Below, in pieces: positions 54,645 through 64,000 of a stretch of 64,000 bases of DNA. A program made the translations under genes and the position numbers. The stretch lies in the NCBI GenBank assembly GCA_964036315.1, contig OZ038478.1, positions 140,067,156 through 140,131,155 of the forward strand. The letters run 5' to 3'. Every line of letters begins with the position of its first letter. Position 1 is the stretch's first letter. Origin of the DNA: Acanthosepion esculentum (Eukaryota; Mollusca; Cephalopoda; Sepiida; Sepiidae). The notes below the pieces were generated by a model. The model saw only the letters and a list, made by a program, of their open reading frames with translations, had not been told where the DNA came from and made no database searches.

Positions 54645-56200
54645 GTTAATTAGTACTAAATCCTTATAAAACTAAATGTGATATCGAATTTTTAACCTTT
54701 AATTCTTACTGAAAGTTTTAGAAACCTATAATAACAGATTTTATTTTTATTTTTACAATTTTATATTGTAATTTTACAACTAATACCGAATGTTTCTGTG
54801 GGAATTACTGGTTTAACTGCATTCAAACAAGAATTTCTAATACTATACTGTACATTTTAAATATAACTATCACAATGTGTATCTAATTTCCTCAATCCTA
54901 ATATAAGATATATTCTATGCATTTATCGCCCTCCAATTAATCAAATAATGCCTGTCTATTGTTTTGAAAATTAGAAGTGCAATATTTTTCTTACTCATAC
55001 AGCTGTAGCCTGTTGGTATGCGGCCTCCCCAAACTGGGACAGTCTTTATTAATTGACTATTGATAGAAACCTAAAACTAATGACACAATTTTATTAAAAA
55101 ATAATTACAGCCTTTTTTAAATCTATAACTGATACACGATTTTATTCTTATTCCTATAAACTTTACCGCTTATTTTGGCGGGTATTATTACCTTAAAACG
55201 GCATTTGAGCACATGACGTATATTACGTAGTTTGACCGACGTTAGTCCAGGACCATATGAATGAGGGTGTGCGCTAAAAGCCTGAGTTCTGTCAGTCTTC
55301 TTCTTGTGGAAAGCTTGCCATGGAAATCAGCAGGTTTTTGTTTCTAATTAGACACTCTCCTCTGGTGCATGTATTAAGCCACTTAGCAAATGGCGAAACA
55401 GGATATCTCACAGCTGATTTATTTTAGAGTATTTTAAACAAATTTTAAAACAAATGAATTGGAATATGTCGATAAAATTGTGCATTGAATTGAAATTCCT
55501 TATTCAAGATTCCAAAATATTCCAAACATTTCAATTTTACACCCGAGCAACGGCAACTTGAAAACATGCTGCTATAGAACAATCCATATTAAAATTAGAA
55601 AAAAAAATAGAATTTTCAAAATGACCGCAATTTATCTCTTTCTGTCTCTCTCTTCACAGTAATGTCAGCAATCGATATCAGTTCTTCTGTATATATACAG
55701 GGTGCGGCATGAATGCTGTTAGAAAATTTAAAATGAATTCTATTTCTAAACTTTGGATCATTATATTGTTATTTATGGTTTGATACTCTCTCAAATTTGT
55801 TTTGTTCAAAGTGTTTTAGTATTTACTGGCAACAATATGTTTTTAAAGCTGGGAAGGAAGATGGAATCATTAGAATGCCGACTAAAATGAAAATCGATCG
55901 ACACAACGAAACTTCCCACATCAAAGATAGACAGAGACCAGAACGTCGTTGCACCTCCAGACAAACTATTCGTTTACTTTTGCTCACCTAAAAATGGAGT
56001 CATCTGATACAAATCGTCGTATATCTTAAGTAAATATCAGGAAATAAAAGCTGAAAGTCTAAACAATTGCCTTTGCGAGGATACCAGTCTGCTAGGGGGC
56101 TAGCACATCCCCATTGCACAAGCCTGCTCAGGCACATTTCTGTTTGTTCAACACCAAAAAGAGCTCACTGCAACTATGCTGAGCGGAACTTACTTACAGT
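54645..56200. other. Unassigned AT-rich sequence
   Basis: No supported gene. The open frame at 55797-55991 shows no domain. Confidence 0.5.
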
Positions 56201-56239
56201 TTCTGGGAGAGAGAGCACTAGCTAGCGTGATCAAAATCT

Positions 56240-56530
56240 GAACAAGGCTAACACTCTAAAACCCTCGGTCATGATGACTTGTGACTTTGTGCTAGCACAA
56301 CCACCGATAACTCCAAAAGGCTCCGTCTACCCAATATCACTCACAATGCTTAGGCCAAACCGTGGAAGGATTTTCAGGCACTTTCCAACGGCGATGCACG
56401 CTGGGTTCGCCTCCTTTAGACCGATAACGTCAAGAGGTCACCTTTCTGACAAATTGACCATGGTGAGATTCGAACCTAGGTATCATGGTCAAAAAGCAAA
56501 CGTGCCTATCACGAAAGTTCATAATATTCG
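56240..56530 (-). mobile_element. Possible tRNA-derived SINE
   Basis: On the minus strand GGTTCGAATCTC (56466-56477) is an almost perfect pol III B box, and GTGATAGGCACG (about 56510) could be the A box, roughly 35 bp upstream. The body would extend left. No secondary structure good enough for a functional tRNA was found. Family unknown. Confidence 0.4.
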
Positions 56531-56970
56531 AGTAAATTATTTCAATCAACTCTGAGGTGTATGTGCATTACTTTGGTAGCCTTTAACAGTGTTACCGGGA
56601 CCGTAAAAAAGTGACTTTTGTCAGAATTGAGTTTATCAAAATAAAACAAAATATTAATACTGAATTTCTTGCTTTTAACATCAGTTGATATCGAATAAAT
56701 CTATTTTGACAGATGTTTCCTGTAGTAAGTGAAGTTAAAACTGACATTTCCTACGGTTAACGTTTGATGTCCAAATTTGAAGGGCGACTATCTGTCGTAT
56801 ACTATTTAAGCAATTCTGGACATTACTCACTAATGTCTATTGACTGTAGCCCTGTGCCATACTAAGGTGAGATTAGTAGATGTCGATATTTCTGAGAGGA
56901 GATGTTACTTACACTATTTACATTATTCGGATTATTGTTGTCCTCATCTTTGTCGCCATATTTATTACAA

Positions 56971-57004
56971 CGTTTCGGCCGTTGTACGCTCCTGCCTTCT
57001 CCAG
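56971..57004 (-). ncRNA. Hammerhead-like motif, left terminal repeat of the PLE
   Basis: On the minus strand the order is CTGGAGA (core, with G where CTGANGA has A), a stem II region, GAAA, then CGTTG and TA. This puts a GTA cleavage triplet after a one-base-pair stem III with a GTT loop. The core substitution probably weakens or removes activity. Confidence 0.5.
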
Positions 57005-57164
57005 GTGGTTGGAATGTCGAACTGAACCATTTATTTCGCTCACTGGGGTAAAACACCGAGCAAAAGTCATAAATGGCGACCCAGTGACATTAAAGAATTG
57101 GTCATTATAAGTAGTATCTTACACCATAACAACTACCCTGGATACATGGCAGCGGCCCCCAAAA

Positions 57165-57644
57165 GCTGGGATAGGCGGATACAAGATGAGGACAACAACA
57201 CTCAGAAAACAGTATCCCTGCTTTATGTGAAGGGGTTATCAGAGCAAATACAAAGATTCTGCTGTCCGTATAACATCAGCACAAATTTCAAAAGCTGGAC
57301 GACGCTTCGCAGATATCTCTCCCGTGTAAGACCCCACCATAGATGAGAACATGACTAAAGACTGTGTGTACTCCATCCCGTGCAACTGCGGAAAGAAATA
57401 TAAAGGGGAGACTGGCCGCCCTCTTAACATAAGGCTTCAAGAACACCAGGGAGCTGTAACACGAGTGGAAGTGGAAAAATCAGGAGTGGTTGACCACATA
57501 TGGAGAGAGAAGGGAGATCACCGCCCCATGTGGGATCAGGTTGAGATCAAAGACAAAGTACACTATTGGAAAATTCGTAAAATTAAGGAATCAGCACATA
57601 TGCTAAGCCACAAAAATTTCTTTGCTGAAAAAGCAGAGAAATGA
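57165..57644 (+). pseudogene. Penelope-like linker and GIY-YIG endonuclease
   Basis: The first open frame ends with VKGLSEQIQRFCCPYNIST, then TTLRRYLSRVRP, a linker found before the endonuclease in these elements. The second frame (57351-57644) contains CVYSIPCNCGKKYKGETGRPL, the GIY-YIG domain start, and RLQEHQ. A single-base frameshift near 57330 separates them. The nuclease would cut target DNA for the element's integration. The upstream RT is missing. Confidence 0.78.
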
Positions 57645-57837
57645 ATACAACATGGGAACCAGTAATAAGGAGTGCCAGAGAAAAGCAATAATAACAATGA
57701 AAATGCAATATGAGATCTGTTAAAAAATATAAATGGTAACAGCAAAAATTGCAATATGAGCACTGGCAAAACATAATTGCTGAAGACATTAGTTTTATAA
57801 TACCCAGAAATTCAAACACAGGTGTCTTCAAGGACAC

Positions 57838-57915
57838 ATGGTACAGTGGATAAAGGCGTTAGTTAGATTTAGTGACAGGTCCCAAAGTGTGCGAGTTCAA
57901 TACCTGGTTACGAAC
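57838..57915 (+). mobile_element. Possible tRNA-like SINE head
   Basis: GGTACAGTGGATAAAGGCG resembles an A box and CGAGTTCAATACC about 45 bp later resembles a B box. The segment lies between the PLE coding region and its right terminal repeat, so it may be an insertion or part of the PLE 3' region. Confidence 0.4.
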
Positions 57916-58030
57916 TTGGAGAGGGGAATTAACAAGAGATAACTGATAACTGACATCCATTAAACAAGTGTAACTAGAACAGTGTATCCCAGCGAGCGAA
58001 ATAAAGGGTTCAGTTGGACATTCTAACCAT

Positions 58031-58066
58031 CTGAAGAAGGCCGGAGCGTACAATGGCCGAAACGTT
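58031..58066 (+). ncRNA. Hammerhead-like motif, right terminal repeat of the PLE
   Basis: CTGAAGA (58031-58037), stem II from GGCC and GGCC around a GGAGCGTACAAT-type loop, then GAAA (58059-58062) and CGTTGTG. Flanking CCAT and ATGG can form stem I. The core is good, but the nucleotide at the predicted cleavage site is G (GTG), which hammerheads do not normally cut. The sister copy at 56971 has GTA. Confidence 0.6.
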
Positions 58067-58089
58067 GTGATAAATATGGCGACAAAGAT

Positions 58090-59150
58090 AAGGGAAATAG
58101 TCCGAAATATATAAATAGTGAGATTAGTAGATATCTAAATGTTCATGAACTTATGATTAATATTTACCCTCACAAATTTGTGCAAGACTCTTCATAGAAA
58201 TGCGTAACCGAATACATCCCTATCACTGAGTGTTATTCTCGTAGTGACCATGACAACACGCCTCAGATCGTAAATTCAGAGTTTTTCTTCTATATTTTGG
58301 TTAGAAACTTGATAACCAACCAAAGATATTAAATCCATCTGACCTGCTATTTAGCCTATAATTCGGTAAAATGTAAAAGCTATGTATTCATACATATCCC
58401 AAAGGTATTTGTGCGAAAGTGAATGACTATGTAACACTATTTAGAAACGGCAGGTTAATTAACCAATTAATTAACCACAGAAGTTAATTACGGGGATTAC
58501 TTAAACAGATAGATATAACGAAAGACATACTGAGCGATAACTTAGACCGATAGATATAACGAAAGACATACTGAGCGATATTCTTTTTGTTTTCTTATTC
58601 TCCCAGAACGGGGGATCGGTGAAAAAGATTTTTTGTTTTGTTATTTTCAAGTGCGAATCAAGATAATCATTTTTACTTTCTCGCTGAAGTTTGATGCTGA
58701 GATATGCCAAATTCTCTGCGAGGACAAAGGAAGGAAAAAGAGAAAGAAAAGAAAGCAACAGAGGGACAAGACTTAACAGCTTAGATGATAAAAGAAAAAA
58801 AGGCCACCCACGAAAATTCTGATGGTCATTGTCGTAAAAATTAGTTGAAGAATCCCAGAGATTTTGGGCAGATAAAACATTGGCTGTGTCAGGATGACGA
58901 ACTTGTGTTATCAGTATTTGATGGGTCGTCTGCCGACCGCACACAGAGTCCGGCACTGGATTGAAGAGGTCGGCTGGACAGGACATCTGTGTTCTGTTGA
59001 AATTCGTTTGTGATAACAAAAGCCATGTTATTGTATTTATTTAATTAACCCAATTTCGCCAAAATCCCGTCCACTTAATGTTGGCGAAAAACTTCATTGA
59101 GGAATTCCATATGCCGTGAAGTTGGATAAAAATTGAGATTATCATTTGAC
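58090..59150. other. Unassigned sequence
   Basis: A 172-codon minus-strand frame at 58501-59019 has hydrophobic, low-complexity content from A/T-rich sequence and no domain. TTAATTAACC-type short repeats lie near 58453-58490. Confidence 0.45.
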
Positions 59151-60300
59151 GCCTATTGGCCGAATAGCCAGGCGGAGGTGATCATGTGACGCAGGGAGGA
59201 GGCTTGCCACCGCCCATTGAGAGGATAGGTATGAGATGTTACTGCGAGGAAGTGGGAAAACCGTTGACGCCCTCTAAAGTATGGTGAGATACCCATATGA
59301 GAGCAGAAGAGGCTGGGAGTGGAAGAAGATTTCCAAAAATGGAAAATGATAAATATTTCTGAGCGAAAACAAAGAAAATCCTTATTGGGGATTTGAAATC
59401 AACGTGGTGGCCACACCACGTCCGACCCCACGCCAGGTTTTGATCGGCGTCCATATAAGCAAACGTCTTCGGGTGTTTTAGTCAGTCCAGACAGAGTGAG
59501 TGAAGTTACAGCACAGTACAGTACGGAGAGAGCAGTGCTGTGCAGTTCGCAGAGAGATCCAGTCAAGCCCAAGAGACAAGGGGACTGGGATACATAACGC
59601 CTCGACTTTAGATTTCCCACCAAAACAAGTTTCCGACTTAGACTTCTAACCAAGAACAAATTCGTTGAAGTCCGACTTCAGATTTCCCACCAAAACAAGT
59701 TTTCGACTTAGACTTCTAACCAAGAACAAATTATAGAAGTCCTACTTATATTTTCGACCAGAGCCAACTTTATTGAAAAACAATCCAGATATCCAGAACT
59801 AGTTAAGGAACGCAAAAGTGTTACAATCCACATTTTTTTTCTTTGGGCTGGGAGAGAAAGAGAGAGACGCACTCCTGTAACTCAACAAACCGACATAAAA
59901 TTAATCACTATTCCTAACCAGTCGCTCGCCTTGAAGTTGTTGTTTGTGCTTTTTTTTTTTTTTCTACATTTATTGTGCAGTATCACCTTGACCCGGATTC
60001 GGCTGGCACTACGGCCCGACGTCTGATTGATCTCGTCAACCTAAGATCAAATCACAACGTGGCTAGATTGAATCGAGATCAAAGCAGTTGCTTCGGTGAC
60101 CAGGCGTTGGAAGCGAGCCGGGTATGACAAGTTGGTACTGGAACCCAACAAGACTCCAACCGATGTCCCAGGGTTAGCCCGTCACAAAGGACCGACGTCA
60201 CATATTGGCGTCGTGATTGAAAGAGGTCGGGTATCACAAATGGTGCCGCGACCAGTACGGGTGTCACAACTATATACAGATTGAAATGTCGCAACCATTT
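59150..60300 (+). other. Possible LTR or promoter/leader region
   Basis: A GC-richer block. CCATATAAGC at about 59449 resembles a TATA box, followed by GTCAGTCCAGACAGAGTGAG. A tandem repeat follows (listed separately). At 60239 TGGTGCCGCGACC resembles a retroelement primer site. No second LTR copy or coding region is visible, so it may be a solo LTR plus leader, or a host promoter and first exon. I cannot decide between them. Confidence 0.35.
59603..59742 (+). repeat. 70-bp tandem duplication
   Basis: Two copies (59603-59672 and 59673-59742), each with GATTTCCCACCAAAACAAG and CTTCTAACCAAGAACAAATT. They differ at a handful of bases. Confidence 0.9.
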
Positions 60301-62835
60301 TGAAAAATCCGTTGTCGTATCTGCGATTATTATATCGTGAACGCGAAATCAGTGACGCTGTTTGATGCCAAGTCAAAGGAGGAAATACAAGCAACTGCTT
60401 CGACATTAAGAGTTATGAACAAATGAAATGACTCGTCTTAACAACACAATGAAATCTAATGAAATCAAGGCAAAATTAGAGATGAAAGAAGAAATAACCC
60501 ATTTCAAAATATAACGGAAAGTGATGACACTGCATTTGATATAGAAATGGAATTAGCACAGGAACAGTAACATAGATACGAATCAAGACGCATAGTGTTC
60601 CATTGGGAACAATGCAAATGACATGGTTTCAGTTACAAATTAATATCTATATCTACAGAACAAAAGATGTATATGTGTCAGTCTCAGTGTGTGTGTGTGT
60701 GTGTGCGTGCGTGCTAATTATGGCCGTCCACATTTCTCGACCGATTTCGATTAAATTTTACCCACTTGTTTCAAATATAGCAATATAGGTCAAGTCCAAA
60801 TGTTCAATATCCAGAGCCACCACTCACCCGCGGGTTTGGCTGAAAAATCGATAGAACTGAGAGCGGGTATGACTTCTGGCAAAAAAAGAAAAAAAGAAGA
60901 AAACGTTACACGCGAGCAACATTTTTACTGGATGAGTTGATGTTCCTTGCACTTAATGCAAAAACATAGCTCATGTTACGAGGTTTATGTAGAGAGATTG
61001 ATAGTTTTCCTGCTAGACTGGCTTCAGACAAAAACTTGTAAAAACTGTGAAAAAACCGGGTTTTTCGTAATACTTAATATAAAATTTATATAACTTACTT
61101 TTTATCCAATTTTCTTCAAACATGTCGCAAAAAATTGCCATCATGCAAGAAATAAGAAAGTGTCATTTTAGTCTTGTTCGCTTCCCCACGTATAACTAAT
61201 AACCACGGAAAGCTGTTCAAAAAGCCACTTTTTCAGCCTGGTTTTTCATCCGATGCTTTCCGAATGTGCCATGTAAATTACATATGACATACAAATTGTC
61301 TCGGGTGAATGTATGGTTTAGATTATTTCAGTTAAATAAACGGAATCTAAAAAAAAAAGGTTCAAAATTGGCTTTTGCCATTTTGCCAACAGTTTTTTTC
61401 ATGATTCCATCCTAAATTTACATTCGAAAAAACTTTAATGCACAATTGTTTTAGAAAGTTTATTAAATCTTTAAAAAGGAAATAAATTCTCGAAGAATCT
61501 CTTCTTAACTCCACCTTTACAGTAAACGTGCGAAGAAGGAGGGAACGTTCATGCGTTTGCACTTGATATTGAATTAAGCTCTGACGCTTCATTCCTGTTT
61601 TTGTTTGATTATTAGATTTGTGAACAATTCCATATTATATTAAAGTTATTACGACCATAGGAAATTTACTGAATATCTAAAACATTGAAACAATCTAGCC
61701 CCGAGCAACGGCCAGAAAATAACGCTTTATAGATGGAATTGCATTAATAAGAACAATCAAACACTTTTGAAGGACATACCTTAAAAAGATGAGCGGAGAG
61801 TAGCTTAGTATACCAACGTATGATGCATGCAAGGGAGGACGCAGGCAGACATTTCTAAGACCGGGCGGTACCGGTATATAGGGGGTGCAGGTGTAGCTAT
61901 GTACATGCGGGCAACGCTGCGACGTACATGGTATACAGTTCTTTATTGAGCATATGTTGTTTGAGGCTAGCATTTGCCGTTACTCTTAATTGTCGAATCT
62001 ATATACCTTTTTTGTTAATTTTGTAGCTTGAACCCTGTACGTTTTTTACCATTTCATCAATCCTCCCCATTCTCAGTTTTATCATTCCCTTTCCCTTTCA
62101 ATGCCTGTAACTCTCTGGTTCATCAACTTGCTTTGGATGAAACTATTACAAACTTAACAGGGAAAATAGTATAGTTCCACACGAGTCATAAGTGCGGAAG
62201 TCAACACAAGAGACTGAGACAAGATTTCGATGATTTCACATTTTCAGCCGATAACGGCTACACTACACAAACACCTTTGTCGTGAACCTATTTCTGAAAT
62301 AAATCAGAGTTACCATCAGACCTTATTTTAAACAATGACATTTTTAATAAACAGAAAACCGATGGATATTTTCTTTAATTACGTTAAAATAAATTTATTT
62401 ACCTGAGTTAAATAAAGCACAAATTGAAATAAAAAAAATGAACGGATGCACAAATAATGTTAATTTACTATTCCATGGTAGAAAAACTGGCCATGTTTGA
62501 AATCATCGTTTAAAACCGGCTTTTTGTTTTTGCCCAAAAATTTGGTAAACTATTGCAAAACAGTAGACGACTCAATAAATGTTTACCTTTTTTTGCTTAA
62601 GCTTAAATGAAAAGGAATTTATTAAATTAGACTGAATGATCTTAAGTTCGTTAGATTTTATAATTACACCTGTGATCATCATATCACATTCTAAAATGCC
62701 TTATTGTTCATATGTATATTTAAATTAACATAGACAATGAAACAAGGTAAATTTGCTTTTCAATCCTCAAGCTAAATATCTATTAATATTTTTCGAAATC
62801 GTCATATTTCCGTATAAATGTACATGCTTGTCTCG
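60300..62835. other. Unassigned AT-rich sequence
   Basis: No supported gene. It contains a short (GT)n repeat at 60688-60714. Confidence 0.5.
60688..60714. repeat. (GT)n microsatellite
   Basis: Short GT run with GC steps at the end. Confidence 0.9.
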
Positions 62836-63405
62836 AATTAACAATTACAATTATGATAAAACCTACCGTTTTGGAGTCATCAACCAGAAAAAATCGAATT
62901 CAATCGCGGTCATTTGCCTACCATTACCGGTTTTGTGTAATTAAATTCACTCCGAATGACTTTTCTTGCGCAAGCATAAATGTTGGCCTGTTTACTGCGT
63001 TTACTGCTGTAACAACCGGTAAATTACTACACAGTTAAGGGTCTGTCGAAAGGCAATGATATTTGTTTTTTGTTTTTTTCCTCAATCGTCTTTTTGTTTT
63101 TCTTTTTATCGTAAAGCTTTCTCTTTTCAAATTAAAAAATCAAATAAATTAAATAGTAAAATAGAGCATTTTCTTAATTTGTAAATAATCATGCTATTTA
63201 CAAAGTTCGCGCATTAATTATTATTTCGTTTCTAGCATTATTTTTATTTTGTAATTTTATTTTGTAGATAATCATGCTCTTTACAAAGTTCGCGCGCACA
63301 CTGTCTTTGCAAAGAGCATGATTTTCTGACCGGGATTAAATCCGATTTTTTTCTGGTTGATGACTCCAAAACGGTAGGATTTATCATAATTGTAATTGTT
63401 AATTC
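62836..63405. mobile_element. Foldback/MITE-like element with ~77-bp inverted arms
   Basis: The left arm 62836-62912 and right arm 63327-63405 are inverted repeats. Both contain CAATTACAATTATGATAAA at the outside, then CTACCGTTTTGGAGTCATC. Each outer end contains TTAA. Inside is a second, smaller hairpin (63271-63324, AATCATGCTCTTTACAAAG against CTTTGCAAAGAGCATGATT). A direct repeat of part of it lies at 63183-63213. There is no coding capacity. It is consistent with a non-autonomous DNA transposon. Confidence 0.7.
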
Positions 63406-63875
63406 AATTGTTAATGGCAAACATTGGTCTAGATTTCCAGCTGTGGAGCAAACCCTGTTTACTGTCCGGGTATTGAGTTACAATATTTTTGTTCCAACAG
63501 GTCAGGATGAATTCAATCAGCGCGAATAGTCTTCGTTCAATAAAAGCGTATTTGTTGCATTCTTCATTTATCCAGGATTCACTGATACTTTTTCTGACAT
63601 AAAGGAAATTATCCGTCAATTATATTTTCATCCATTATTTTGAAGGCATAATTTATTAACATATTTTATGTGCAATGTCCTTTCATGGCTGCCCAAAGCG
63701 TCTTGACTTTTGTTGTTTGATGTATCTTTTGACTATTTACAATCAATCTTTGTCTTGGTTTTATCATCGAAGTAATGTAATGTACTCGCTACATCTTTCT
63801 CTTGTGTCCGCTGTGTTAAATTTTCCAAGCCCTAATTCCTTGTGACCCTGACATTCCTGCTGCATTTTCGTATTC

Positions 63876-64000
63876 TAAAATCATAAAATGTAAGGCACTA
63901 TAAAATCATAAAATGTGGGGTGCTATAAAATCACAAAACATGGTAGACTATAAAATCTTAACATATGGGGTACTATAAAATCTTAAAATAAGGGGTACTA
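63876..64000. repeat. 25-bp satellite repeat, continues past the window
   Basis: Five consecutive 25-bp units starting at 63876, 63901, 63926, 63951 and 63976. The consensus is close to TAAAATCATAAAATG followed by TGGGGTACTA. It is still running at the last base of the window. Confidence 0.93.

Larger units (their letters stand above)
56953..58087 (+). mobile_element. Penelope-like element with inverted terminal repeats
   Basis: Segments of about 97 bp at 56953-57049 and 57990-58087 are inverted copies. Each has CCATATTTAT, then ACAACGTTTCGGCC, then TGTACGCTCC, read from the left. Between them lies a Penelope GIY-YIG coding region on the plus strand. The reverse transcriptase is absent, so the copy is 5' truncated. 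Inverted or partial long terminal repeats with hammerhead motifs are known for this class. Confidence 0.75.

Noticed and set aside
56455..56525. Functional tRNA gene
   Set aside because: The B box is good, but no cloverleaf with acceptable stems could be drawn. A SINE head is more likely.
58501..59019. 172-codon minus-strand frame
   Set aside because: Low-complexity composition, no domain and no neighbour to support it.
63183..63298. Possible CRISPR-like direct repeats
   Set aside because: Only two copies, in an animal-type genome, and they belong to the foldback element.

Overview
The window looks like non-coding, repeat-dense DNA of a large animal genome. The AT-rich background, the long (CA)n/(TA)n microsatellites and the mixture of mariner, Penelope-like, Gypsy, RTE-like, CR1/Jockey-like and Tx1/L1-like elements best fit a mollusc, most likely a cephalopod such as an octopus. 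That assignment is inference. I recognise no host gene: every protein-coding stretch I can identify belongs to a transposable element, and there is no credible multi-exon gene, rRNA or functional tRNA gene.

Layout, left to right. 1-1.9 kb: a complete but inactivated mariner (518-1809) inside a (TA)n tract. 1.9-14.1 kb: AT-rich sequence with microsatellites and a decayed mariner near 5 kb. 14.1-16.9 kb: an internally deleted Gypsy-type LTR element with two 237-bp LTRs. 16.9-19.7 kb: unassigned. 19.9-21.05 kb: a rearranged Penelope-like element (PLE), followed by a decayed mariner (21.2-21.95 kb). 22.6-22.78 kb: a tRNA-like SINE-type unit carrying what looks like a complete type I hammerhead ribozyme. 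23.0-25.8 kb: a decayed non-LTR retrotransposon on the minus strand. 27.6-28.5 kb: fragments of RTE-like and PLE reverse transcriptases.

28,741-48,194 is the centrepiece. A Gypsy-type element with a TTATC target duplication has its left (3') LTR split by two nearly identical full-length two-ORF LINEs (about 7.6 kb each, minus strand). The order is target copy - LINE A - target copy - LINE B - target copy, with the 15-bp duplication GTTGGATCTCGTGAT at all three positions. Both LINEs therefore entered exactly the same nucleotide of the LTR, which suggests a site-specific LINE using an LTR as its target.

48.2-64 kb: further LINE 3' tails (50.6, 53.4 and 54.4 kb), a PLE with inverted terminal repeats that each hold a hammerhead-like motif (56.95-58.09 kb), tRNA-like SINE heads, a possible LTR/promoter-like region near 59.4-60.3 kb, two foldback structures (52.56 and 62.84-63.41 kb) and a 25-bp satellite running off the right edge.

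The elements are related by nesting rather than by a shared pathway. Gypsy supplies the LTR target; the LINEs' endonuclease/RT would make the serial insertions; the PLE and the SINE-like unit would share hammerhead processing.
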